13,547 nt of DNA from Promethearchaeota archaeon. Its GTDB lineage: Archaea > Asgardarchaeota > Lokiarchaeia > Sigynarchaeales > SOKP01. The notes under the pieces were generated by a model. It did no database searches, was not told the DNA's origin, and worked only from the letters and a program-made list of their open reading frames with translations. The translations under genes and the position numbers were made by a program. Position 1 is the first letter of the stretch. Every line of letters begins with the position of its first letter. Shown piece by piece: positions 1 through 6,442 of the stretch. Where the stretch lies: contig JAUXAJ010000119.1 in assembly GCA_030620005.1 (NCBI GenBank), positions 1 through 13,547 of the forward strand, read 5' to 3'.

Positions 1-1
1 T

Positions 2-109
2 TTTGAATCGGGAAATAACCTCCTTAAGAAAGAACGAGTGCTTGGGAGGTTAAACACGCAATTATCTGGAAAAGTAGAATGGTTTTTAGATAATGAAGTA
101 ATAATATAA
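2..109 (+). CDS. C-terminal end of an unrecognised protein, cut by the window start
   Basis: Reading from base 2 gives 35 sense codons and a TAA at 107-109. The peptide begins FESGNNLLKKERVLGR and ends VEWFLDNEVII. Its mix of charged and hydrophobic residues looks like real protein, and the following 200 bases are AT-rich with no comparable open frame. No family is recognised from so short a tail. It converges with the minus-strand gene ending at 308. It could be a chance open stretch, hence the modest confidence. Confidence 0.4.
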   Translation, partial: FESGNNLLKKERVLGRLNTQLSGKVEWFLDNEVII

Positions 110-307
110 ATATACAAAAAACTTAACATTTAATCAATAAATTAAAAAAATTGAAAACTTTTTAACGTTCTTTTTATTGCGATTGTTCGTGTTAGGATCT
201 TGTATATTTTTAAAATCAAAAAAATAAGAACGTACTAGCAGCTAGAACAACGACTTAAAATTAAAAAATTAGAAATGTTGCATGAAATAAATGGAATGAT
301 CAAAAAA

Positions 308-1804
308 TCAAGAAAATTTTCTTCTATATTCTGCGTATTTGGCGAGAACTGCAATGCACTTAACAGGCATGTCCCACAATTCAAATATTGGGATGTCCGA
401 CTTAATAAATTCTCTAACCCAAGAATTGGAATAACCTTGTGGGCCAATATAAAATACGGGAATTGATTTTTTTTTAACCAATCTTTGCATGGGTTTTAAA
501 TACACTCCTTTCAGTGCTTCATTTGAGATGTTGAAGTCGTCAAAAGAATTATCTCCCGCTTTTTTAACAACATCTATTATCTCGTCGAACCCAAATACGG
601 CATAAATAATGATAGCATCAACTTCACCAGACAACATCATTAGTTTTGGGATTTTGATGTATAAGTTGTATTGATTAAATTGAAAAGTTAAATCTAAGGG
701 ATTATCAATATTAGCTACGTCCGGAACATAATTTTTCAGTTTAGCTTTTAATTCATTCGAAAATTCAGGAACTTTCAAACCATAGGTCTCCGCTGCTTTT
801 GCCATCATCGCACCACATCCCCCCGAATCGGTGATCACACCAAGCCTGTTTCCATTTGGAATGATTCCGTGTGAAAATGTCCGCAAGTAATATAAAAAAT
901 CCTTTATTGAAATAGTTGAAATGACTCCAGTCTCTTTAAACACGGCTTCAAATATCCTATCGTCACCAGCCATGCTTCCTGTATGCCCCATGATGCTCCG
1001 AGACGCCGCTTCCGTCCCTCCCGCGTAAATGGCGACAATGGGTTTTTTAGGAGTTGTTTCTTTTACCAGTTTAATGAATTCTTTTCCTCTTTTGATTTCT
1101 TCGATGTATAACCCAATAACATTAGTACGGGGATCGTTTTTTAAATAGCTCAAGCAATCCACGATGTCGATATCTTGCTCATTACCTATTGAAAAGGATT
1201 TGCCTATTTTTACCCCCATTTCTTTACAAATCCAAAATAAATGAGAAGCAACCGTCCCAGATTGCGCTACTATTGAAATATTTCCTCGATCTGGTCTTGC
1301 GTAAATCCACATTGTATTAAAACAAGAATCTGAAAATTCTGGATATCCATACCAAGCATTATATATTCCGAGACAATTCGGACCTATGAATCTCATCCCG
1401 TATTTTTTAGCAATGTCGTCAATCTTTTGCGTTAAATCCGCACTTTTTGAAGCAAGTTCTCCAAATCCACCTGAAGTAATAATAGCACGCTTTATCCCTT
1501 TTTGACCGCATTCTTCGAGTACAATGGGAACAATTTCTGGCCTTAAAATTATAAACGCCAATTCAGGCGTTTTTGACAAGTCTAAAACTGATTTATATGC
1601 TTTAATTCCTTGAACTTTTTGAAGTCTTAAATGCACGGGAAAAACATTTTCTTTCGGAAATCCTCCAACAATAATATTTCGAAGCTGCATTGCACCCATA
1701 TTGTCCAAAAATGAATTTGAGGCACCAAAAACAGCAATACTCTTAGGGTTTAAAAAGGGATGCAAAAAGTGCTCTTTTACAGTATTTTTACTATTTTCAA
1801 TCAT
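308..1804 (-). CDS. ADP-forming acyl-CoA synthetase alpha-subunit-like protein (paralog 1)
   Basis: A 498-aa protein of the NDP-forming acetyl/acyl-CoA synthetase alpha-subunit family, which in archaea converts acyl-CoA, ADP and phosphate to acid, CoA and ATP together with an ATP-grasp beta subunit. Residues about 12-115 form the CoA-binding Rossmann domain (PKSIAVFGAS near 20-29). FIGPNCLGI (139-147) and VAQSGT (179-184) are family motifs of the second domain. GHTGSMAG (273-280) carries H274, the expected phosphorylated histidine. A third ligase-like domain includes ITDSGGCGAMMAKAAE (324-339) and NPLDLT (368-373). No ATP-grasp domain is present, and no separate beta subunit is encoded here. 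The start is ATG, with no clear Shine-Dalgarno. It lies 73 nt downstream of a close paralog, so the pair is probably a tandem duplication. The acyl substrate is unknown. A role without a beta subunit, for example as an acyl-CoA-binding protein, cannot be excluded. Confidence 0.85.
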   Translation of the reverse strand: MIENSKNTVKEHFLHPFLNPKSIAVFGASNSFLDNMGAMQLRNIIVGGFPKENVFPVHLRLQKVQGIKAYKSVLDLSKTPELAFIILRPEIVPIVLEECGQKGIKRAIITSGGFGELASKSADLTQKIDDIAKKYGMRFIGPNCLGIYNAWYGYPEFSDSCFNTMWIYARPDRGNISIVAQSGTVASHLFWICKEMGVKIGKSFSIGNEQDIDIVDCLSYLKNDPRTNVIGLYIEEIKRGKEFIKLVKETTPKKPIVAIYAGGTEAASRSIMGHTGSMAGDDRIFEAVFKETGVISTISIKDFLYYLRTFSHGIIPNGNRLGVITDSGGCGAMMAKAAETYGLKVPEFSNELKAKLKNYVPDVANIDNPLDLTFQFNQYNLYIKIPKLMMLSGEVDAIIIYAVFGFDEIIDVVKKAGDNSFDDFNISNEALKGVYLKPMQRLVKKKSIPVFYIGPQGYSNSWVREFIKSDIPIFELWDMPVKCIAVLAKYAEYRRKFS

Positions 1805-1877
1805 TTTTTATTTCTTATTAATATGTATTGTAAAAAGATAAGGTTATATTTCTAAGTAGGAAATTTAAATTTAGAAA

Positions 1878-3386
1878 TTATGGAAAATTCTCGCGATATT
1901 CTGAATATTTTCTGATCATGGCCAAGCATTTAATCGGTTGATCCCACATGCTAAATACCGGCAAGTCATGTGAGATTAAATCTTGATACAAGCGATACTT
2001 GTAAGTGTAAGGGCCTATATAGTAGATTGGAATTGATGTTTTACGAGCAATTCTTTGAATAGGTTTTATTAAACCTTGATAAAAAGAGCTGAACATTTCC
2101 TTAGCAAAATCATCAACGGGGCTTCCCGATTTTTCCATCATTTCAAGAACTTCTTGAATATCATATAGGCCATAAATGAGAAGACTATCGACTTCTCCAG
2201 ACTTTATTAATAGTTTTGGTAGTTTTACAAAAAAATTATAAAAATTTATATCAAAAGTTAAATCAATTGGATTGTTTCCGCTTGCTGTATTATGTAGCAT
2301 TTTTGAGATTTCAACACACAATTCATCAGAGAATTCTGGAACTCTTAGTCCTAGTAATTCCGCAGATTTTGTCATCATCGAACCAGCACCTCCAGAGTCT
2401 GTTATGATACCAACCCTTTTACCTTTAGGAAAGTTGTTATTGGTCATGGCTTGAGATAAAGATCTTAGATAATATAAAAAGTCCATGATCGAGTTAGTTG
2501 CGATTATCCCCGTTTCTTTAAATACCGCCTCGTATATTTTTTTATTCCCTCCGATGGAACCCGTGTGGGACATTATAGATCTCGTCGCATTCTCAGTTCC
2601 TCCTGCGTAAATGGCTACAATGGGTTTTTTTAGCGTTATTTCTTTTGCGAGTTTTATAAATTTTCTTCCTCTCTTAATTTCTTCTATGTATAATCCAATA
2701 ACGCTAGTTTGAGGGTCTTCTTTAAAATATTCCAAGCAATCCACGATGTCAATGTTTTTCTCATTACCCACGGAGATAGATTTTCCAATCCTTACTCCAA
2801 TTTCATTTGAGAACCAGGCAGTTTGAGCAGCAATAGTGCCTGATTGACTTGCTATTGAAATATTACCCCGTTTAGGAATGTGATATATCCACATTGTATT
2901 AAAGTTTGAGTCTTTTTTTTCAGGATATCCAAACCAGCCATTAAATATCCCTAAACAGTTCGGTCCAATAAAACTAATATTATATTTCTTAGCTATTTCG
3001 CCAATTTCGCGCGATAATTCAATGCCTTCAGGCCCACTTTCTCTAAAGCCACCTGAAGTAATTATTGCGTGCTTTATTCCTTTCTGACCACATTCTTCGA
3101 GTACTTTGGGTACAACTTTAGTTGGTAAAATTAGGAATGCCAGGTCAGGCACAATCGGTAAGTCTAAAACTGATTTATAAGCTTTATATCCTTGAACCTC
3201 ACTTAAACGAGGATGTACGGGATAAATATCGTTTAATCCACTACCAGCGATAATGTTTCGAAGTTGCATTGAGCCTATTGTGGTTAATAAATTATTATTT
3301 GTTCCAAATACACATAAACTCTTAGGATTTAAGATTTTATGCAGAAAATGCTCCATGTATGTATTTACAACGTGTGTATCAGTCAA
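1878..3386 (-). CDS. ADP-forming acyl-CoA synthetase alpha-subunit-like protein (paralog 2)
   Basis: A 502-aa paralog of the downstream gene. By hand count, 74 of 100 residues are identical over residues 201-300, and the two align without gaps there. It shows the same order: CoA-binding domain (PKSLCVFGTN, 21-30), FIGPNCLGI (139-147), SQSGT (180-184), SHTGSIGG with the putative phospho-histidine H274, ITDSGGAGSMM (328-338) and NPIDLT (372-377). The family catalyses ATP-generating cleavage of acyl-CoA with a beta subunit, which is missing from the window. The longest frame begins with TTG (3384-3386); an ATG ten codons later (3354-3356) is the alternative. I prefer TTG because the N-terminus then matches paralog 1 in length and a TATA-like box sits about 27 nt upstream. 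Divergence is greatest after residue 410, where acyl or partner specificity may differ. Confidence 0.83.
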   Translation of the reverse strand: MTDTHVVNTYMEHFLHKILNPKSLCVFGTNNNLLTTIGSMQLRNIIAGSGLNDIYPVHPRLSEVQGYKAYKSVLDLPIVPDLAFLILPTKVVPKVLEECGQKGIKHAIITSGGFRESGPEGIELSREIGEIAKKYNISFIGPNCLGIFNGWFGYPEKKDSNFNTMWIYHIPKRGNISIASQSGTIAAQTAWFSNEIGVRIGKSISVGNEKNIDIVDCLEYFKEDPQTSVIGLYIEEIKRGRKFIKLAKEITLKKPIVAIYAGGTENATRSIMSHTGSIGGNKKIYEAVFKETGIIATNSIMDFLYYLRSLSQAMTNNNFPKGKRVGIITDSGGAGSMMTKSAELLGLRVPEFSDELCVEISKMLHNTASGNNPIDLTFDINFYNFFVKLPKLLIKSGEVDSLLIYGLYDIQEVLEMMEKSGSPVDDFAKEMFSSFYQGLIKPIQRIARKTSIPIYYIGPYTYKYRLYQDLISHDLPVFSMWDQPIKCLAMIRKYSEYRENFP

Positions 3387-3407
3387 TTTTTAAACCTTAA
3401 TTTAACG

Positions 3408-3417
3408 GATATATTTT
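3408..3417 (-). promoter_or_regulatory. TATA-like box for paralog 2
   Basis: On the minus strand this reads AAAATATATC, centred about 27 nt before the TTG start at 3386. That is the usual archaeal distance from TATA box to transcription start, so the transcript would be leaderless from TTG or carry a roughly 30-nt leader to the ATG at 3356. The background is AT-rich, so chance matches are common. Confidence 0.35.
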
Positions 3418-3487
3418 AATGAATAATAATTCAAGAAATTAATGAAGCAATTTGAAGTTTATTTTTCTTAAAGAAAATAATACGAAT

Positions 3488-4015
3488 TTATTCTTTACCA
3501 GTTGACCCAAATCCACCTAAACCTCGTTCAGATTTGGGTAATTCCTCAGTTTCAAAAAATTCATACTCGTGCATTTTTGCGAGTATTATTTGACAAATTC
3601 TCTCTCCTTTTTTTAGAGTGACTTCTCTATTTGAGAGGTTAACGACTATTGCCATCCATTCGTTTCTATAACCCGCGTCGATGGTACCAGGAGAATTGAC
3701 AACGGATATTCCTTCCCATAATGCAAGACCACTACGGGGAACAACTCTAAAATAATAGCCTTCAGGAATAGCTGTTGCAAAACCTAATGGACAGCCAATC
3801 CGCTCTAAAGGTTTTAGCGCATAAGAGTCTACGTCAATCTCGATTAATTCTCTTTTTCCATTTGCATTAATGATTTTTTTAAAACCATTGATGCGTGCAT
3901 CTGCTCCAGCATCGCCCGGATTAGATGGGCTAGGCATCATTACTCCTTTTCTTATTGGTTTAAAAGGGACAATGTGTTTTTTTTCTTTTTTGAATCCTTT
4001 TGTTTGTCTACTCAT
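3488..4015 (-). CDS. dut: dUTP diphosphatase (trimeric dUTPase)
   Basis: This 175-aa enzyme hydrolyses dUTP to dUMP and pyrophosphate, keeping uracil out of DNA and supplying dUMP for thymidylate synthesis. All five motifs of homotrimeric dUTPases are visible: motif 1 DAGADARI (35-42), motif 2 PRSGLA (93-98), motif 3 PGTIDAGYRNEW (109-120) with the expected catalytic D113 and uracil-stacking Y116, motif 4 GERICQIILA (137-146) and the glycine-rich motif 5 RGLGGFGSTG (164-173). An N-terminal basic stretch of about 25 residues and a short charged insertion near 45-62 explain why it is slightly longer than typical 140-150-aa dUTPases. Related dCTP deaminases share the fold, but the complete motif 5 argues for a dUTPase. 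The start is ATG, with a TATA-like box about 30 nt upstream and no Shine-Dalgarno. The stop is 101 nt before paralog 2. Confidence 0.93.
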   Translation of the reverse strand: MSRQTKGFKKEKKHIVPFKPIRKGVMMPSPSNPGDAGADARINGFKKIINANGKRELIEIDVDSYALKPLERIGCPLGFATAIPEGYYFRVVPRSGLALWEGISVVNSPGTIDAGYRNEWMAIVVNLSNREVTLKKGERICQIILAKMHEYEFFETEELPKSERGLGGFGSTGKE

Positions 4016-4039
4016 TTCTTGATATTTTTAATTATTCAA

Positions 4040-4051
4040 AATTATAAAAAA
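4040..4051 (-). promoter_or_regulatory. TATA-like box for dut
   Basis: The minus strand reads TTTTTTATAATT, centred about 30 nt upstream of the dut ATG (4015). This spacing suits a leaderless or nearly leaderless transcript, consistent with the absence of a Shine-Dalgarno site. Confidence 0.4.
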
Positions 4052-4112
4052 TTTTTATTAAAGAATGATTAAAACTAATTGAAACTCCCATCTTTAACGC
4101 TTACAAAGATAT

Positions 4113-4131
4113 AAATCATTATAAATGATTT
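4113..4131. promoter_or_regulatory. Perfect 19-bp palindrome in the dut/GNAT divergent intergenic region
   Basis: AAATCATT (4113-4120) and AATGATTT (4124-4131) are exact inverted 8-bp arms around ATA. The site lies between two divergent genes, about 100 nt from dut and 50 nt from the GNAT gene, and contains a TTATAAAT-like element. A dimeric regulator operator overlapping a promoter is plausible. AT-richness raises the chance rate of such palindromes. Confidence 0.35.
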
Positions 4132-4166
4132 CATTATTTAAACAATAAATCACGTTTAATTCCATT

Positions 4167-4171
4167 GGTGA
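4167..4171 (+). promoter_or_regulatory. Shine-Dalgarno site supporting a TTG start
   Basis: GGTGA, complementary to the archaeal 16S rRNA 3' end, lies 9 nt before the TTG at 4181. It supports that codon as the start of the GNAT-like gene, whose first in-frame ATG is only at codon 54. Confidence 0.5.
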
Positions 4172-4180
4172 AAATTAAAT

Positions 4181-4636
4181 TTGATTGAAATCGAAAGGTT
4201 TGACCCTAGAAAAGATATAGATACACTAAAAGAGTTATTTGACGATTTCACAAAGAATAGGGCATATTTCACGTCAAGTTGGCAAGAATTTGAAGAAGAA
4301 CTAAAAAAAAGAGCGCTTGACCTTCAATATAGAAATTCCATGGTTATAGCAAGGGAAGATGGAAGAGTTGTAGGTTGGGGGACTTATACAATCTTTAGAG
4401 ATTACTTAGGAAACGATCGAGTTTTAATCAATCAGGGAATAATTAAAAAAGCGGACACTTTTAAAAAAGGAATCGAGGAAAAGATTATTAGAGAACTTCA
4501 ATCTTATATTAAAAAAACCTTGAAGATTGAAAAAACATTTCTAATATGTCCCGATACAGATGGCAACATGCGTAGCATTTTAATGAAACTAAATGCCAAA
4601 AAATCAAAATATATTTGGTACGAACTTGAATCGTGA
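4181..4636 (+). CDS. GNAT-family acetyltransferase-like protein
   Basis: This 151-aa protein has the layout of a small GCN5-related N-acetyltransferase. It has an N-terminal beta strand and long helices (1-50), then the hairpin MVIAREDGRVVGWGTYTI (54-71). A strand VLINQGII (81-88) follows, then a loop and helix where motif A binds acetyl-CoA (KADTFKKGIEEKIIRELQ, 90-107), and late strands KTFLICP (118-124) and KYIWYELE (143-150). The acetyl-CoA loop is degenerate: the usual R/Q-x-x-G-x-G/A is not clear. The substrate is therefore unknown and activity is not assured. The start is TTG with a GGTGA site 9 nt upstream; no ATG exists before codon 54. The TPR/zinc-ribbon gene follows 74 nt downstream in the same direction and may be co-transcribed. 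Confidence 0.6.
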   Translation: MIEIERFDPRKDIDTLKELFDDFTKNRAYFTSSWQEFEEELKKRALDLQYRNSMVIAREDGRVVGWGTYTIFRDYLGNDRVLINQGIIKKADTFKKGIEEKIIRELQSYIKKTLKIEKTFLICPDTDGNMRSILMKLNAKKSKYIWYELES

Positions 4637-4697
4637 CTCTATTACCATCATGATTTAGTTTAATTAAATAAAACATTATGTAACCAAAGTAACCTTC

Positions 4698-4703
4698 GTG
4701 GAG
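4698..4703 (+). promoter_or_regulatory. Shine-Dalgarno site supporting a TTG start
   Basis: GTGGAG ends 7 nt before the TTG at 4711. Its GGAG core fits archaeal anti-Shine-Dalgarno pairing and decides the start of the TPR protein, whose first in-frame ATG is at codon 59, after part of the repeat domain. Confidence 0.5.
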
Positions 4704-4710
4704 AAACGCA

Positions 4711-5325
4711 TTGATTGATAGTAAAGAAAATATCAAAAAAGCAATTGAGTTAAAAAACGACGAGAAATTTGAGGAATCGCTCGAAATTTTGGAAGAAATA
4801 TTTAAAAAAGATCCTAACTCTGAGGAAGTAAAAAAAAATCTCATAGATGTGTTATTAACTCATGGCGGTTATCTTAACGACGAAATGGTTTTAGAATACG
4901 ACAAGGCAATAATGTGCTTTAATAGAATTATCGAAATAGAACCAAATAATTTTAAGGCATTTTATAACTTAGGCATAGCGTATTTTAATATAGGTGAAAT
5001 AGAAAAAGCCATGAACGCCTACAGGGAATCTCTTAAAATTAAACCAGATTACAAGTATTGTTTATACAACATCGGTTTAGTTTACGAATTGACCATGGGC
5101 GAGCTTGGAACTGCCCTAGAGCATTACGAAAAGGCTTTAGAAATTGATCCAAAATTTGTATACGCCTCCCAAGCTCGAAATATTTTAAGAAATAAAATGG
5201 ATTTAATGAAAAAAAATCAACATGATTTAGAACAAGAAAAAAAAATCCAAAAAGTTTGCATGAATTGCGGTACTTTAAACAGGTCTACGGCGAAATTTTG
5301 TGATAATTGCGGGAGAGAAGTATAG
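4711..5325 (+). CDS. TPR protein with C-terminal zinc ribbon
   Basis: A 204-aa protein built from tetratricopeptide-like helical hairpins. A half-repeat or divergent repeat occupies about 11-48. A hairpin at 61-78 is followed by two clear TPRs: FKAFYNLGIAYFNIG (81-95) with its partner helix to about 112, and YKYCLYNIGLVYELTMG (114-130) with its partner to about 147. A charged, probably helical linker (160-181) leads to a zinc ribbon with CMNC (183-186) and CDNC (197-200), a four-cysteine treble-clef-like site. TPRs mediate protein-protein contacts, and the ribbon may bind a partner protein or nucleic acid. No signal peptide or transmembrane segment is present, so it is probably cytoplasmic. 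The start is TTG with a good Shine-Dalgarno. The specific role is unknown; TPR proteins with terminal zinc ribbons are common in Asgard archaea as far as I know. Confidence 0.85.
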   Translation: MIDSKENIKKAIELKNDEKFEESLEILEEIFKKDPNSEEVKKNLIDVLLTHGGYLNDEMVLEYDKAIMCFNRIIEIEPNNFKAFYNLGIAYFNIGEIEKAMNAYRESLKIKPDYKYCLYNIGLVYELTMGELGTALEHYEKALEIDPKFVYASQARNILRNKMDLMKKNQHDLEQEKKIQKVCMNCGTLNRSTAKFCDNCGREV

Positions 5326-5430
5326 TCTAGTTTGCATTTCCATTTTTAAAAATCTAAAATGATTATAAATCGTATCAAAATTGAATCGGTTCGATTTTTT
5401 TATATATTAATTAATATATTAAAAAGAATC

Positions 5431-5535
5431 TTAACTCTTCATTAACTTATTATGCAAAAGACAACAGATAATGATAATAGCAAATAAAATTAATCCCCCA
5501 ATAATATACCGATCAAATAATTCAAATATTTCCAT
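5431..5535 (-). CDS. Putative single-span membrane microprotein, 34 aa
   Basis: A short ORF from ATG (5533-5535) to TAA (5431-5433). Residues 1-10 (MEIFELFDRY) are charged and amphipathic. Residues 11-27 (IIGGLILFAIIIICCLL) form one strongly hydrophobic helix with a GG and a CC pair. The tail HNKLMKS is basic. The acidic N-terminus and basic C-terminus predict that the C-terminus faces the cytoplasm. The arrangement resembles small single-pass membrane proteins, and the frame explains an otherwise empty gap. There is no Shine-Dalgarno, but the upstream minus-strand DNA is rich in TATA-like sequence. AT-rich DNA can encode hydrophobic runs by chance, so expression is unproven and no function is assigned. 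Confidence 0.4.
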   Translation of the reverse strand: MEIFELFDRYIIGGLILFAIIIICCLLHNKLMKS

Positions 5536-5651
5536 TAGGTTTAACTTTATTAAATTTTATTAAAAAATTTATAGATTTTATTATTATTAAACTTTTTCAA
5601 ATAGAGGCAATGTAAATCGATGAAAATTAACTTGAAAATATTTTTAGTTTT

Positions 5652-5697
5652 AAAAAAAAAAAGTTAGATATTGAAAATGGTTTAAAAAAAATAAAAA
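5652..5697 (-). terminator. T-rich terminator downstream of the dodecin-like gene
   Basis: Directly after the dodecin stop the minus strand carries the T-rich run TTTTTATTTTTTT, and then, about 20 nt on, an uninterrupted run of 11 T (5652-5662). Archaeal RNA polymerase terminates at such runs without needing a hairpin. Confidence 0.45.
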
Positions 5698-5701
5698 TTA
5701 A

Positions 5702-5911
5702 TTAAGTCCTCTCAATCTGAAAGTTAATTTGAACTCTTACACGATATATAAGTTTATCAATATCTTCTTTAACCTTCACGTCTGATTCGATGATCTGAAT
5801 ATTACGAATCCCGCGTAAGGTTTTTTTAGCTTCATTATAACAATTTGTGACAGCGTCGGCCCAATTTTTATCGCTAGTACCAACGAGTTGAATAGATTTA
5901 TACACAGGCAT
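5702..5911 (-). CDS. Dodecin-like small oligomeric protein
   Basis: A 69-aa protein with the full dodecin pattern: MPVYKSIQLVGTS (1-13, first strand), DKNWADAVTNCYNEAKKTLRGIRN (14-37, the single helix) and two strands, IQIIESDVKV (38-47) and LIYRVRVQINFQIE (54-67). Dodecins form hollow 12-mers that bind flavins (Halobacterium) or, in a mycobacterial variant, calcium. The position after IR, which in flavin-binding dodecins is the isoalloxazine-stacking Trp (W36 in the haloarchaeal protein), is N37 here. W17 is the more peripheral Trp seen in many bacterial members. Flavin binding as in the archetype is therefore doubtful. The ESD/KVK region resembles what I recall of the mycobacterial calcium dodecin. 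The start is ATG with weak AGAGTGA upstream. It is apparently monocistronic, with a T-rich terminator behind it. Confidence 0.88.
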   Translation of the reverse strand: MPVYKSIQLVGTSDKNWADAVTNCYNEAKKTLRGIRNIQIIESDVKVKEDIDKLIYRVRVQINFQIERT

Positions 5912-5972
5912 GATTTTTCACTCTAATTATTTTTTTTTTTGTTTTGTTTAATTTTTTTTTTAAAATTTTTAG

Positions 5973-6369
5973 GTTGTATTATATAATTCAATCTCTCTTT
6001 TTTTTAAACTTAACGGTTATGAAATTGAAAATGAAAAAAAAATAAAAGTCATCCATGTTATCCATAAGCATAAAAATCCCTTCAATAAAGCGGTAATAAA
6101 GCTATACGAATATACCGACACGGAAAGAATAATCACCGACATATATCTTTAAGCTTAAATTATTATTCATATATTGTAACATATATTTTTTTCCCAGCCA
6201 AAAAACGGCTGAAAATGTACAAGATTCTTGTAATTCCGGAAAAAAGATGTAGGAAAGGTGTTAAATAAAAAGAGAATGTAAAAAAGTCAAGAAATCGAGC
6301 GACGAAGTGTATGTTTTTACCAATAAAGCCGATTCCTCCCGAGGCGGTCAGGTATTTCCTGTTGAATGA
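5973..6369 (+). pseudogene. Coding-like scraps in three frames, possible gene relic; otherwise empty gap 5912-6442
   Basis: The 531-nt gap between the dodecin-like and LRR genes begins with a T/A-rich stretch (5925-5970). Three open pieces then follow in different frames. 5973-6152 has 59 sense codons but no ATG, GTG or TTG, and contains KVIHVIHKHKNPFNKAVIK and YTDTERIITDIYL. 6215-6268 starts MYKILVIPEKRCRKG. 6265-6369 contains SSDEVYVFTNKADSSRGG and ends in TGA. They use a more GC-rich codon set than the surrounding spacers, which suggests former coding DNA broken by indels. No family is recognised, and I cannot show that the pieces belong to one gene. A 5-bp hairpin CAGCC/GGCTG sits at 6195-6211. 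Confidence 0.3.
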
Positions 6370-6442
6370 AAAAAAATATATACCTTAAAGAATATATGTT
6401 TTAATGGATAAGAGTGAAAAAATAAATTAAATAAATGATTGG

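Noticed and set aside
235..466. Overlapping short ORFs on both strands at the 3' end of paralog 1
   Set aside because: They lie in or antisense to the paralog 1 coding region and its AT-rich flank, have atypical composition and no start signals.
2216..2454. Two + strand ORFs of about 60 codons
   Set aside because: Entirely antisense to the well-supported paralog 2 gene; shadow frames of conserved coding sequence.
4509..4844. Minus-strand 111-codon ORF
   Set aside because: Antisense to the end of the GNAT-like gene and the start of the TPR gene; Phe/Ser-rich as expected from the complement of Lys/Glu-rich coding DNA.
6195..6211. Hairpin CAGCC/GGCTG as an intrinsic terminator
   Set aside because: Stem only 5 bp with an A-rich loop, and no T run follows on either strand in the right orientation.
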